Of a stretch of DNA of 64,000 nt, positions 20,263 to 30,991 are shown piece by piece. The DNA is taken from the NCBI GenBank assembly GCA_951640165.1, contig OX621256.1, positions 7,998,001 to 8,062,000 of the forward strand. The letters are read 5' to 3'. The translations under genes were made by a program, and so were the position numbers. Source of the DNA: Pseudoips prasinana. Lineage: Eukaryota > Arthropoda > Insecta > Lepidoptera > Nolidae. Each line of letters opens with the position of its first letter. The first letter of the stretch is position 1. The notes beneath the pieces are model-generated. The model was not told the origin of the DNA. It saw only the letters and a list, made by a program, of their open reading frames with translations, and searched no databases.

Positions 20263-20601
20263 ATTACCCAAGCAAGTCTAACACCAGAAGCATGTCTATT
20301 TTCTTTAATACACCCAGAATAAAGCCTCAAGCCCCCCAAGTTGGGGCCCCCCTGAGGTGGGGCCCCAACTCCATACGGGTGACTTCAGGTATTAGTCGCT
20401 TAAATTAAGCTACTGGTTGAGAGCCTTCTGTGCTAACCATCAGCACGTTGTCGTCTATTTTTTTTATTGTAACAAAATAGTACTTAACTGACTATGTGTA
20501 TGTACAGCATTGTGAGCTTGACCAGTACAAGTGTATGTTAATACCCAAGGGTGATAAAATTTCATTATTTCATATTTGGCAAAGCTAGGATCAATTTAGA
20601 A

Positions 20602-21045
20602 ATTTTGATAAAACGCTATTATTTAACCCAGGAACAACTTGACAAACTTGAGCGTCTCCAAAATTTCTGTATTAGGTTCATATTTGGTCTTCGCAAATAT
20701 GACCATGTTTCAGAATTTCGTACTAAACTCAAGTGGCTTCCTATTCGTCTTCGTCGGAATGCACATATCTTATCTCTCTTGTACAATATTCTCTTTAATC
20801 CCTCTACACCCTATTATCTCAAAGAACGTTTCAAGTTCCTCAATGACACGCATGTCAAGTCACTGAGATCATCAGAAAACCTGCAACTAACCTTACCAAC
20901 GCATTCCACCAATTTCTACAGCAAATCATTTACTGTTGTAGTTGCTCGTCTCTGGAATGCGTTACCAGTATCTATAAGACGCGCTCAATCTTTACCTACG
21001 TTTAAAAATCTTGTGACCAAACATTATCTGTCACAGTTGCAATAA
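20602..21045 (+). pseudogene. CR1/Jockey-type LINE, C-terminal 147 codons
   Basis: From about 20602 the frame reads YYLTQEQLDKLERLQNFCIR, then RKYDHVSEFRTKLKWLPIRL, WNALPVSIRRAQSLPTFKNL and a TAA at 21045. It aligns along its length with the C-terminus of the LINE ORF ending at 12967 (LNKLDRLLNNCIRF, RKYDHVSTYRDQLNWMPIRH, WNALPLEIRMAKTRYTFKNK) but is clearly another family or an old relative. It is strongly 5' truncated: only the domain after the reverse transcriptase is left. No internal stop. A second LINE starts within 40-70 bases of its stop codon. Confidence 0.85.
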
Positions 21046-21083
21046 GTGTTCCTTTTTTCTTGTCCATCATATGACCCTGCTAG

Positions 21084-22730
21084 ATATGGTGTCAAGACCA
21101 TGAAGATCAAATAAAAATGGACAAGTTGGCTTTTTACCATTCTCATAATGATTTTCGCTCCTTTTGGAAGCACACCAATAAGCTGAATAGTAAGCCTGGC
21201 CTCCCTGTGACCGTCGATGGCGAGACTGATCCCGTACGTATTTCAAACCTTTTCAAGGATCATTTTAGGGTTCATTCTTCCCTGGGTTCTTGTGCGCACA
21301 TGACTGATACTATGGACCATAGTGACTTGAGAACCAACTTTACAACCAAAGAAATCAGATGTGTCATCAGTGCGATGTCTAAAGGAAAGTCTCCGGGTCA
21401 TGATGGTCTGAGTATCGAGCATCTAAAGTACGCGGGTTCTCATCTCTCAAGAGTGTTGGCGATGCTCTTTAACTTGTGTCTGAGCCATGCTTATTTGCCT
21501 AGCCAAATGACTAAAACACTTGTAGTACCTATACTCAAAAATAAAACAGGTGATATAGGGGCGAAGTCCAACTACAGACCCATTTCTCTGGCTACGGTAA
21601 TAGCGAAAGTGTTTGACAGCCTACTTAACACACAACTTGACAAATATATTCACCTACACGACAATCAATTCGGATTTAGACCCGGGTTATCTACTGAGAG
21701 TGCAATCTTGTGTTTGAAGTGGGCGGTCAAATACTACACTGATCGTAAAACTCCGATATATGCTTGCTTCCTCGACCTTTCCAAAGCGTTTGATCTGGTT
21801 TCCTACGGTATTCTTTGGAAGAAGTTGGAGACATCTGGAGTGCCTCCTGAGCTAATAAGTACCTTCAAGTACTGGTATGGAAATCAGATCAATCACGTTC
21901 GATGGGCTGGAAAACTCTCGGAACCGTATGTTTTAGAATGTGGTGTGAGACAGGGGGGGTTGAGTTCACCTACACTCTTTAATTTATACATTAATGAGCT
22001 AATTGAGGCGCTCAGCAAGGAGAGAGTTGGCTGTTACATTGATGGAGTGTGTGTAAATAACATATCCTACGCCGACGATCAAACTTTGCTGAGCGCGTCC
22101 ATCTGCGGTCTAAGGAGATTGACGGCCATCTGTGAAGACTATGCTAAGCTTCACGGACTGGTCTATAATGACAAAAAAAGTGTGGTCATGGTCTTTCAGG
22201 CCGGTGGTCAGTGTCCAGGCTCTGTGCCGCCAGTTAAATTGAATGGTGTGCCTCTTGATAGAGTGTCTACAGCGAAATATCTAGGACATATTTTGACCGC
22301 CGACCTGAAGGATGATGCCGATATTGAAAGAGAGCGAAGGGCGCTGTCGGTTAGAGCTAACATGATAGCTCGCAGGTTTGCACGATGTTCTACAGATGTG
22401 AAGAAAACTCTATTCCGTGCATACTGCACCTCCTTCTATACCTGCAGCCTGTGGGCAAACTATGTTCAAAAATCGTACAGTGCCCTTCGTGTACAATACA
22501 ATAACGCGTTCCGAGTGTTGGTGGGGCTGCCCCGGTATTGCAGCGCATCAGGGATGTTTGCTGAAGGCCGTGTAGATTGTTTTTATGCAACGATGCGAAA
22601 AAGATGTGCATCCATGGTGCGCCGTGTGCGGGACAGTCCCAACACTATTCTTAAATGTATAGCCAGTAGACTAGACTGCTTGTATGTGGGCCGCTGCTGT
22701 AAGTTGTCAACGTCCGTAATTAGTTTATAG
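21084..22730 (+). CDS. LINE reverse transcriptase, intact frame
   Basis: Open from about 21084 (ATG at 21117) to TAG at 22730, 537 residues from the ATG. The order is that of a non-LTR RT: SKGKSPGHDGLSIEHLKYAG (residues ~85-105), SNYRPISLATVIAKVFDSLL (~155), ACFLDLSKAFDLVSYGILWK with a catalytic Asp (~220), LECGVRQGGLSSPTLFNLYI (~275), ISYADDQTLLSAS with the Asp-Asp pair (~317), and a C-terminal region with NNAFRVLVGLPRYCSASGMF and RKRCASMVRRVRDSPNTIL. The endonuclease and ORF1 are missing through 5' truncation. All RT motifs are intact, so this copy looks recent. I recognise the family as widespread in Lepidoptera but do not assign a clade. The natural start lies upstream and is lost. Confidence 0.85.
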   Translation: MWCQDHEDQIKMDKLAFYHSHNDFRSFWKHTNKLNSKPGLPVTVDGETDPVRISNLFKDHFRVHSSLGSCAHMTDTMDHSDLRTNFTTKEIRCVISAMSKGKSPGHDGLSIEHLKYAGSHLSRVLAMLFNLCLSHAYLPSQMTKTLVVPILKNKTGDIGAKSNYRPISLATVIAKVFDSLLNTQLDKYIHLHDNQFGFRPGLSTESAILCLKWAVKYYTDRKTPIYACFLDLSKAFDLVSYGILWKKLETSGVPPELISTFKYWYGNQINHVRWAGKLSEPYVLECGVRQGGLSSPTLFNLYINELIEALSKERVGCYIDGVCVNNISYADDQTLLSASICGLRRLTAICEDYAKLHGLVYNDKKSVVMVFQAGGQCPGSVPPVKLNGVPLDRVSTAKYLGHILTADLKDDADIERERRALSVRANMIARRFARCSTDVKKTLFRAYCTSFYTCSLWANYVQKSYSALRVQYNNAFRVLVGLPRYCSASGMFAEGRVDCFYATMRKRCASMVRRVRDSPNTILKCIASRLDCLYVGRCCKLSTSVISL

Positions 22731-22885
22731 CAGGGGTACGCATGTGAGGGGTCGCTCGATGTGCAAATAGATGTATTAGTCTGTGTACTACATATGTGTT
22801 TTAGAATTACTAACATAGGTTTTTACTAACAAAATGAGTCCTGTTACTTTACCAAATAAATTATTCATTCATTCATTCATTCATT
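21084..22885 (+). mobile_element. Non-LTR retrotransposon, 5' truncated, (ATTC)n tail
   Basis: Coding part 21084-22730, then a short 3' UTR and a tail of repeated ATTC at about 22860-22885. The same orientation as, and directly after, the LINE fragment ending near 21083. Confidence 0.85.
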
Positions 22886-23957
22886 GGGATCACTTTTATG
22901 AATTTTCTGATTTACCCTCCCGTTTTTGCCAACATAACACACCTACACCTAGAAACAGCAAATCCCAGTAAACAAAAATAACTTGATTGGAAATATATTG
23001 CCAATTAAGAAGGACATAGAATTTAAACAACCAATTGGAAGAAGGGAGCAATAACCACAAGTCATAAGTCAACCACAAATGGCTTTGAACCTTACATCTA
23101 ATAATTAAAGTACATTTTATTTCGTAAATTCGTGGTTCAACTTTGCTCTAGTTAATTCAAGGCATGTCGTAACAAAGTCGTGTCGCCGACATTAAAATAA
23201 CTCACAGACCAATGGTCGTTCTATAGACAAATTCGTTACGCCTTTAGTCTATTGTGCGTTCGAATTTCAAATTATTAGGGGCGGCCATGACAGATTCAAG
23301 TTCCAGAGATTATACTTGCATTGAATTTAATTCGAATATAATTATGGTGACAAAAAATGAAACGATTCAAGTTTATTTTGGTCAGATACGGGAAAAAAGT
23401 ATTGTGATTCGAATTTTGTATCGTCTGTTTGCACAGAATCTAAATTTAGCGGTATAAAAAGTTTTTTTTAAATTAAAATACGAAGTAAATATTTAGACAA
23501 TCCATAATTTCGTTATACAAAGTAATTATTGGTGGTAAAAAGATTTGACAAATATCAGATGTATTTCATTTCCGCATATAGATAGAGCCGTGTCTTTTAA
23601 TTTTATTTTTTGCTTTCGTCCAAACAATTTGGTATATAAATATTACAAACATGCTTTATAATACGTTTATTACTTTTGTTTTGTATTTATTTGTCAATCG
23701 TTATAATATTTATGCTTTGGTTCAAATATTTAAGTTTCTGTTCTACTTTTATTCAAGTAAGTAAGTTGCATTCATAGTATAGTTTTACATATTGTTTCAT
23801 TAATTATAATTGTATTTAGTATATTTCGTGACTATTTTTTTAACGAATGAACATCTGTAGAAATTTAACACTTTGTCTTTATGGCAATAATAAGTCTTCT
23901 TTAAATGTTAAGTGTTCGTAAGATCTCTCAAAGAGTTAATCTATTACTGATAGATAT
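22886..23957. other. Spacer without recognised feature
   Basis: Two short ORFs (22896-23078 minus, 23254-23457 plus) show no motif, splice signal or codon bias that would support a gene. Confidence 0.45.
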
Positions 23958-23962
23958 TAATA

Positions 23963-24145
23963 AAAAAAAGGTTTTTATTCACGTAGACTTAAAAAAGCGC
24001 TTGTAAATAGTCAGAACATGTTTGTAGTAATAGTACAGCTAAGGAACATAATATTTCTAGTTACATATTATAGATATTTAGGTACACAGATTGTTAAAAT
24101 ATTTGTAAAATTTATTTTATAATAGTAATGATATTTAGATAAACA
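23963..24145 (-). repeat. R3 repeat (LINE 3' end)
   Basis: On the minus strand ends AAGTCTACGTGAATAAAAAC and CTTTTTTT. It has GCGCTTTTTTAAG and ACATGTTCTGACTATTTACA upstream. Six copies of this ~200-260-bp family occur in the window. Confidence 0.75.
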
Positions 24146-24205
24146 AATATTTAATATAAAAGTGTCTACACATTGTAATGCCAGGTATTCTTAATATAAA
24201 ATGTG

Positions 24206-24490
24206 ACTGACTCGTATGTCTAGCGGTAGCTTGTCCTATCACTGATAATGAAGTCTTGGGTACAAATCCCGGATCGGGCCAAAAATTCATTTTGGGATTT
24301 TTCTGTTAAGAAAACTTCTCAGTACCATCCCGAAGTCTAGAAAATGGCGGTATTACACCCCCGCGCCTCGGAGAGCATGTAAAGCCATTCTCCATTGAGA
24401 CTGGCCGCCGTAGCCGAATATCGGCTAGGTGGACATTAATAATATCCTTCTTGCCTGATTATGTAAAAGGGAAATGTCACTAATAAATCT
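24206..24490 (+). mobile_element. tRNA-derived SINE, family S3
   Basis: GTATGTCTAGCGGTAGCTTG (A box region) and TGGGTACAAATCCCGGA (B box), then GATTTTTCTGTTAAG, GGCGGTATTACACCCCCGCG and GACTGGCCGCCGTAGCCGAA. A fuller copy is at 35700-36065. Confidence 0.8.
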
Positions 24491-24532
24491 AATGACTATC
24501 TATGAATATAAATAAATAAAATAAAATAAATA

Positions 24533-24770
24533 AAAAAGGTTTTTATTCACGTAGACTTTAAAAAAGCGCTTGTAAATAGTCAGAACATGTTCGTAGTAAT
24601 ATATAATTAATTTATAATTATTTCTAGGTACATATAGATATTTAGGTTCAGGATTGTAGGAAATAATTTACAATAAGATTTATTTTATAATAGTAACGAT
24701 ATTTAGCTAACTTAAATTAAGTTATTGTTAAGGATCATGTGTACGTTTAATTATCTAAATTTTAATATAA
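24533..24770 (-). repeat. R3 repeat
   Basis: Same blocks as at 23963 (AAAAAGGTTTTTATTCACGTAG and AAGCGCTTGTAAATAGTCAG in plus-strand reading), preceded by an AAAT microsatellite at 24510-24532. Confidence 0.75.
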
Positions 24771-24844
24771 TAATATAGTTTTAATGAAATCTTTAAATCT
24801 TGACCTGTGCTTTTAACTTTTTTTTTGGAATATAATAACCTTTT

Positions 24845-24935
24845 TAGACCGGCAATTGTGGAGATCTTTGGGAGAGGCCTTTGTCCAGCCGTGGACGTCT
24901 TTCGGCTGATAAGATGATGATGATGATTAAACTTT
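24845..24935 (+). repeat. RTE LINE 3' tail
   Basis: GACCGGCAATTGTGGAGATC, GGCCTTTGTCCAGCCGTGGA, CTTTCGGCTGAT and GATGATGATGAT. Confidence 0.8.
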
Positions 24936-25124
24936 ATTGTCTTTATAAAGGAGGTAATCAATTCGATCGCATGTTATGATTTCTCCGTTTAGGACCATGG
25001 TAATTTTTATTCGATGGGCAATACCTTTGCTATGATGCCCTATAAGCATTATTTATCAAACAGTAGTTTAAAAAAAAAAACGTCCGATTAAAAAAAAGGG
25101 GGTTGAAATGCTACCATTAGCATG

Positions 25125-25268
25125 TTTTTGACGGCTTAACGTGCCCTCTGAAGCACGGGGACGCTCAGAAATTAAACCACTTTGGTGGTACCCATCTATG
25201 GACTGACCACGAGCCTAGTTGCTTAACCTTGACGATCACTTACGGACCGGTGATAGCATCTATATTAT
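25125..25268 (-). mobile_element. 5S rRNA-derived SINE (S5), 5' half
   Basis: The minus strand reads CACCGGTCCGTAAGTGATCG, AAGGTTAAGCAACTAGGCTC, GTCAGTCCATAGATGGGTAC, then CAAAGTGGTTTAATTTCTG. The 3' half is missing. Confidence 0.75.
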
Positions 25269-25544
25269 TATTATGTTGTGGCCCTAGGTATGAGTTAGGT
25301 TGCCATAATTTAAAAGGAAAGGGAGAAAACTCGGCAGTGGAAGTGCGTGAGTGGTCCAATGTATGTAATACGCTAGGGTAACTGCTTAATATCAGGTGGA
25401 CTGTGTGTTTGTATACCAACTTAGCCGTAAAACAATCTGCTTAGCTTATAAGCGGATTTTGGGATGGGGCTAAATTAACCCGTTTGTTATTACAGCACTT
25501 TATATCGCTGACGACTAGTGAGAGGTAAAGCCTTGATGGTCATG

Positions 25545-26062
25545 ATTGGTCTTGTAGTCTTGTGGTAAGGGACCCTGATTGCTAAGCCAAAGGTCGTGGG
25601 TTCGATCCCCACCCAGGACAAATCTTAACGCGATGTTTGGGTGTAATTTATCTATACATATAATAAAATTGTAAGAAAGTCAAAACTCAACATTGAATAT
25701 TTTTTTAAAGAATAATTGGGGCGTGATTTTCAATCCATATCGAAGCCAAAAATATAGTTTTTAGAATTTTTGTCTGTGTGTCTGTATGTATGTCCGGGCT
25801 AAACTCAAAAAGTACTGCATGGATTTACTTAAAATTTTGCATGAATATTACTAAGAGGTCGGGTCAACATATAGGCAATATATTATCACGCTATCACCTA
25901 CAGGAGGAGCTGTGATAATTTATAAAGATTGACGCCGGTAAAACCGCGGGGCACAGCTAGTATATAATATGTATGTATTTAGAAATATATAAGTATGTTT
26001 ATCAGTTGCCATAGTATACAGGTTCTGCTTAGTTTGGGATCAGATGACAGTGTGTTAGTTGT
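25545..26062 (+). mobile_element. SINE (S4 head, S1-type tail) split by a Helitron
   Basis: Head TTGGTCTTGTAGTCTTGTGG and GTCGTGGGTTCGATCCCCAC. The body stops at GTGTAATTTA (25650) and resumes after the Helitron with TATATAATATGTATGTATTT to GGTTCTGCTTAGTTTGGGAT. Confidence 0.8.
25651..25960 (+). mobile_element. Non-autonomous Helitron, 310 bp
   Basis: TCTATACATATAATAAAATT at the 5' end. CCGGTAAAACCGCGGGGCAC then AGCTAG at the 3' end. Inserted between host A and T. Confidence 0.9.
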
Positions 26063-26163
26063 CTCAAGATATTTATTTGTCTATTTATGATATCTGGATT
26101 ATGAGCGAGGTCAGTATAAAGATGGGTAGTCATTTATCATAGGTACTTAAATTAGCTCGTTTT

Positions 26164-26468
26164 AGGGTTTCGTACCCAAAGGGTAAAACGGGACCCTACA
26201 GACAGAGCGAAATCTTACTAAGACTTCGCTGTCTTTCTGTCTGTCCGTCTGTCACCAGGCTGTATCTCATGAGCCGTGATAGTTTGACAGTAGAAATTTT
26301 CACAGATGATGTATTTATGTTGCCGCTATAACAACAAATACTAAAAAACTAAATAAAATTAAATATTTAAGGGAGCTCCCATACAACAAGCGTGAATTTT
26401 GCTTGTTTTTATAAATAATGGTACCCTTCGTGCGCGAGTCCGACTCGCACTTGGCTGGTTTTTATTTA
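26164..26468 (+). repeat. R2 repeat, short subfamily
   Basis: AGGGTTTCGTACCCAAAGGG at the left end, a CTGTCTGTCCGTCTGTCACC block, and CGTGCGCGAGTCCGACTCGC with TTGGCTGGTTTT at the right end. Confidence 0.75.
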
Positions 26469-26562
26469 GTTCTGCTCTTTATTAAGGACCGAAGACTAGG
26501 TGAAGTCCTGATGCTCGTAATAACTGATGTAAGAAAGTTTATGGGCTATTGTAATACTTACT

Positions 26563-26822
26563 TACTTACTTAGGTACTTATCGTATGGGCAGTGGTTACC
26601 CTGGTGTCAGAGTTGTTCAAGCCGCCTAGTAGGCCTCTGAAATGGCTTAACGACTGGTGCCTAATGGCTACAACCGGGACTGACAACTTAACGTGCCCTC
26701 CGAAGCACGGAGACGCTCAGAAATTAAACCACTTTGGCGGTAACCCATCTATGGACTGACCGCGAGCCTAGTTGCTTAACCTCGCAATCACTTACGGATC
26801 GGTGAGAGCATCTGGCTATGAG
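26563..26822 (-). mobile_element. 5S rRNA-derived SINE (S5), most complete copy
   Basis: The minus strand reads AGATGCTCTCACCGATCCGT, GCGAGGTTAAGCAACTAGGC, TCGCGGTCAGTCCATAGATG, GGTTACCGCC, then the family body and a tail of AAGT repeats (26563-26580). The order and spacing of the A-box and C-box regions match 5S rRNA. No 5S 5' third is visible. Confidence 0.8.
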
Positions 26823-26929
26823 CGCCTCTATTGTAATACTACTTATACGCGGACGAAGCGGCAGCAATCTAGTAGAGGATGAATATGGATCTGGTACTAC
26901 AGGTATAAAATTATTCCTTTAAATAAATA

Positions 26930-27120
26930 TCATCAAAAAGAAATATCTAAATCGGATCTTGGGCACTTTTGCTGCCGTGCCGAGACTCTGTAGGCAGTAC
27001 AACATGCTATCATTTGTTTTTTTCATTTTATTTTATCTTTGGTTTTGATCGTAATTTTATATTTTTGTTGTCTGTGCAATGTTTTTCTGAATAAATCTTT
27101 TTCCTTCTTTCTTTCTTTCT
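26930..27120 (+). repeat. Probable retroelement 3' end with (CTTT)n
   Basis: TGCAATGTTTTTCTGAATAA is followed by ATCTTTTTCC and a CTTT microsatellite, resembling a LINE 3' UTR and tail. No coding part is visible. Confidence 0.4.
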
Positions 27121-27511
27121 CTCGAAGTTGGCAATATTCCGGAAGGACCTAAAGAAGATACTACTAACTACATCCAATAGTAATTACAATTAATTGTTTA
27201 ATTTTTTATATATTTCCTCGAGATTGTGCTTTTTTCTAGTTTTAAGATTCCTTTTTTGTATACATAATATATGTTTTAATGTTATTATTATCTAGTAGGC
27301 ATTCTTGTAAATTTATTTAGTATCTCACATGATTATATTTTATTAGTGTATTAATAATTAGTTTACTTTATAAGCTTATTTACGCAAGCTCTGGTCCCCT
27401 GTAATTGAAGAAGAACACTGCTCACTATCTTTTAGCATGCATTTATGGAATGGATTGTATTTATTCTTTGTTGGAGATCCTTAAATAAATAAATATAAAA
27501 TAATAAATAAA

Positions 27512-27735
27512 AATGGTTTTTATTCAAGTAGACTTTAAAAAAGCGCTTGTAAATAGAACATGTTTGTCGTAATATAATTAATAATACATAATTATTTCTA
27601 GTTACATAGATATTTAGGTAGACGGATTGTATGAAAACATTTATAAAATTGATATTTAGCCAGCTTGAATTAAGTTATTGTCAAAGAGAATATGTTTAAG
27701 TTTAATTATCGAAATTTATAGTTTAAATTGTTAAT
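27512..27735 (-). repeat. R3 repeat
   Basis: AATGGTTTTTATTCAAGTAG, AAAAAAGCGCTTGTAAATAG and TAGTTACATAGATATTTAGG as in the other R3 copies. Confidence 0.75.
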
Positions 27736-27880
27736 ATCGATACTTCCTATGCCGGATTAATTTCAATAATAACTTTATAGACGCAAAATTTCAGATTCGT
27801 TTCATAATGAAGAATATAATATTTTTAATATTTCAATCAATACATTAACTGGAAATTATAAAATATTTGTTTGTTAACAG

Positions 27881-27916
27881 ACTCTACCTCCGCAACAGCG
27901 GAAGTCAAAAGATAAG
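27881..27916 (+). CDS. Possible 36-bp microexon of the candidate gene
   Basis: A strong 3' splice site (TTTGTTTGTTAACAG) precedes ACTCTACCTCCGCAACAGCG and 16 further bases, followed by the donor-like GTAGAA at 27917. Its length is a multiple of three, and it reads LYLRNSGSQKI in the phase left by the exon ending at 18495 and required by the exon at 54399. Very short, so support is weak; it could be a chance arrangement. Confidence 0.2.
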
Positions 27917-28937
27917 GTAGAAATTATATTTTTCGGTTTTATATTTATATAAACCTCACGACACAGGGAAACCTAGTGTGAGGCTCAGCAGACATGTTAA
28001 TCATTAGCCCATAAGTTTATTTTAAGTTGAAATTATGTACAACAAAAAATTTTTGTTAATGTAATGTATCCTATATTGTGTAAAATGAAATAAATTTATT
28101 TATTATATTATTATAAACGTACCCTAACCTTATTTTGTTTAAAACCACGGTATATATTAGTTAAAAACTCACGTTTTTATCATGACGTTTAAAGTTAACC
28201 AAGAAGGCTTTCACTCCTTCACCAGGAAATAAGTTAAAGCACACACTATAGTTTAAGTCTTCTGCATGCCTAAGGAAATACTTGTATAAAGGCTTTAAAG
28301 AAAAAGGACTTGAGGACTGGACTTATAAGCCTATAGAAAATATATTGCTATAGTCTAAAATAACGCTCTACATAAATAATATAAATTAATAAAAAAGTAG
28401 TAAAGCTTTAAGATCATACAAAGTCCATACATTTCTATATAGATCTTGAGCACTGAGCTTAAAATTAAACATTCCACAACCATATCAACGAAAAAAAATC
28501 AAAACAAAAAGTTTGCACTGGCTAACTTAGCTCCATATCTCTAACTTAACTCTCACTTAACAACAAAACACTAGAAAACAATCACATATTTCACTACAAA
28601 ACCACTTAAGAAACACGTTTTTATACAAAATTTATTTGGACTCCGAATTAAGTTACGATTAAGTTATATTTAAGTTATGTGAAACACGGGCGTGCGGGCC
28701 CCGCGGAGCTTGAAACCAGACTGCTGGCTGCTTAGCCTCAACTTGAGTAACTTACTTGACTTAAGCTAGCGATAAAGGTGGTTGTTCACTTCAGATTATC
28801 TCCGTAACCTTTCATTCTGAGTATTGATTTAATCTAAGTGTCTTCTTATAATGTTCCTATGATTTATTTTTCTTAAGTAGTGAGTGTATGCTATCATAAT
28901 TATACATCTATGTCTTTTTGGTACCGGCAGGGCTTAT
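27917..28937. other. Non-repetitive stretch
   Basis: Mostly AT-rich. A GC-rich patch at 28688-28735 (GGGCGTGCGGGCCCCGCGG) is not explained by any repeat recognised here; there is no ORF. Confidence 0.4.
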
Positions 28938-29523
28938 TTTTAGGGTTCCGTAGCTAAGTGGCAAAAAACGGAACCCTTATGGATTCGTCATGTTTGTCTG
29001 TCCGTCCGTATACACCCAATTCCAATTTTCCGAAACTATAAGAGCAATACTGTTGAAACTTAGTAAGTAACTAGTATGTATTCTATGAAACGCACTAAGA
29101 TATTCACACGAAAATAGAAAAAAAAATAATACATTTTGGGGGTTTATTTAGAACTGAAACTTTTTTTTCTCATCAAACTCATTCCAACCATATACGAGTA
29201 TGTGAAGTTTTTATGGATAGGCCTTCAAAAATGATAATGAGGTTTCTAATATATTTTTTTTCTAAGCTGAATAGTTTCGCGAGAGACACTTCCTTAGTGT
29301 TAAAATGTCCCCCCCCCCCCCCTCCTGTAACGTTTAAAGTATGAGAATGTAAACACAAAAAAAAATACGAGCTACATTATAATGTAAACTTCCGCCGAAA
29401 ATTCGTTTGAACGAGATATAGTAAGTCGTTTTTTACTAAGTAGGTACTTACAAGAACTTTTATGTTACTTGCTGCTACGGAACCCTTCATGGGCGAGTCC
29501 GACTCGCACTTAGCCGCTTTTTA
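28938..29523 (+). repeat. R2 repeat, complete copy
   Basis: AGGGTTCCGTAGCTAAGTGG to CGGAACCCTTCATGGGCGAG, CCGACTCGCACTTAGCC. It contains a C homopolymer at about 29310-29323 and the junction TTTGAACGAGATA that is split in the 1620 copy. Confidence 0.8.
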
Positions 29524-29632
29524 GGGTTCCGTACCCAAAGGGTAAAACGTGACACTATTACTAAGACTCAGCTGTCTGTCTGTCCGTCTGTCACCAGGCT
29601 GTATCCCATGAACCGCCCTCTATTGTTAGTTA
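29524..29632 (+). repeat. R2 short-subfamily fragment
   Basis: AGGGTTCCGTACCCAAAGGG and TGTCTGTCCGTCTGTCACCA, truncated after CATGAACCG. Confidence 0.7.
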
Positions 29633-29745
29633 TAAGCCGTGTGGTTTCCGACCAGGAAAAATAATAGGGCAACCCCTTACCATCCCGTGGGTGTCGTAAA
29701 AAACCACCACCAGGTAGTCGAGACGCAGCGGCTCCTCTTTACTAC
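29633..29745 (+). repeat. R5 repeat fragment
   Basis: GCCGTGTGGTTTCCGACCAG, ACCATCCCGTGGGTGTCGTA. The complement of this block is in tandem units A, B and C. Confidence 0.65.
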
Positions 29746-29782
29746 AACCTAACTGCTGTCGCCAACTCGCGTGCCAAGCGCT

Positions 29783-30025
29783 TTTACAAAGTCAACAAAA
29801 AATTCTATAGAAAGCGTCTAGTAAGGATCAACAAGTATCTTAACTTGTCTTTCTTCTTAATGCATTAGTCCCTAAGTAATCGTCGAGGTTAAGCACGTAT
29901 GCATGCGGTTAGTTTAAAGATGGGTGACCGTTAAACTTGTTTAATATCCTAGCACCTCAATGCAATCGGCTCCGTTATAGTCTTTAGCGAAAATTGTAAA
30001 GCCTTGTCAGGCATGCGGCTAGCCA
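29783..30025 (+). repeat. 5S-like SINE of a second family
   Basis: AAAGCGTCTAGTAAGGATCA precedes CGTCGAGGTTAAGCACGTAT and GCGGTTAGTTTAAAGATGGG, TGACCG, a 5S-like promoter region different from S5. A copy with the same left part is at 33587-33850. Confidence 0.65.
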
Positions 30026-30064
30026 GAGGGTGTGGGTTCGATCCCCACCCAGGACAATTTTTTT

Positions 30065-30480
30065 ATTTTCATAGTATAATAATATCGTAGGACATTATTC
30101 ACACACGGTTATCTGATCCCAAACTAAGCAGAGCTTGTACTATGGAAACCAGATAACTGATATACTACTTTTCTTTTGTAAATACATCTATATATATAAA
30201 AATCAATGCCACTTTTCGTTCTAATATTATAACTCAACAAGGCCTTTAACGATTTGGCTAATTTTGGTCTTGAATTATTCGTGAAAGTCCAGGGAAGGTT
30301 TGTACGGAGAGAAAATTTAAAAAAAATCAGAAAAAAGTGTAAAATCAACGTCTTTTAGCAATTTAAAATATTTTTTTGTTTGAATAAATGGACTTAATAA
30401 TATTATTTTTTTATTACTATGCCTTATACGTAGCGAAGCACGTACCGGGTCGCTAGTACTTATATAGATAGGTAATTGAA
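30065..30480 (-). mobile_element. SINE S1 body split by a Helitron
   Basis: CTGATCCCAAACTAAGCAGA and TTTCTTTTGTAAATACA are followed after the Helitron by TACTTATATAGATAGGTAA. A short piece of a tRNA-like head (GTGGGTTCGATCCCCACCCA, plus) lies at 30020-30055. Confidence 0.75.
30187..30456 (+). mobile_element. Non-autonomous Helitron of a second family
   Basis: Starts TCTATATATATAAAAATCAA and ends GCACGTACCGGGTCGCTAG, with a TACGT..ACGTA hairpin just before the end. Inserted between host A and T in the S1 copy. Confidence 0.85.
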
Positions 30481-30623
30481 ACTTTTATTTATAACATACA
30501 TACAAATTAGTTAAGAGGTGCTTAAAAATAAAAAGAAATTGCTGTGTACCATAAATGGTGGGTTTTTTGTGACGGAATGCAGAGTTAGATGTGAAACCGC
30601 TTAAGAATCGATAGAAGTCTACT

Positions 30624-30796
30624 GTGCCTCTAGCACGAGTTACTTACTCGATCACACGTACAGTTTCCTCCCATATATTGAGCACCAGCGCCTCTCGCGG
30701 AAACTATTAAGAACTAAAACTCTGGTGCTCAATGTATGGGACGAAACTGTACGTGTGATCGAGTAAGTAAACTGCAGGAACTCGTGCTAGAGGCAC
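30624..30796. mobile_element. Foldback element, ~173 bp
   Basis: GTGCCTCTAGCACGAGTT..ACTTACTCGATCACACGTAC and its near-complement at 30720-30796 form arms of about 70 bp around a short centre. No coding capacity. Confidence 0.75.
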
Positions 30797-30991
30797 TGGA
30801 CTCAACAATCGTTGGCAGTAAAATAACTAATTAATTAAGTAGCCCGGAGATGCATCCATTTAGTTAACTAGTTGTGGAAGCTTGTTATTGGCATTTACTT
30901 ACCAAAATTTGTAACCAATTGTATGTAGCTGTTAGCTTCCCTAATAAAATAAAGTAAATGAAGGACGTGTCTGAAAGAGCCTTTTTTTTAC

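Noticed and set aside
22855..22885. Direct repeats ATTC as a CRISPR-like or functional array
   Set aside because: Simple microsatellite tail of the LINE.
23254..23457. 67-codon plus-strand ORF
   Set aside because: No motif, no convincing splice signals, AT-driven composition.
26700..26815. 5S rRNA gene
   Set aside because: Only the promoter part of 5S is present, followed by a repeat body and an AAGT tail, so it is a SINE.
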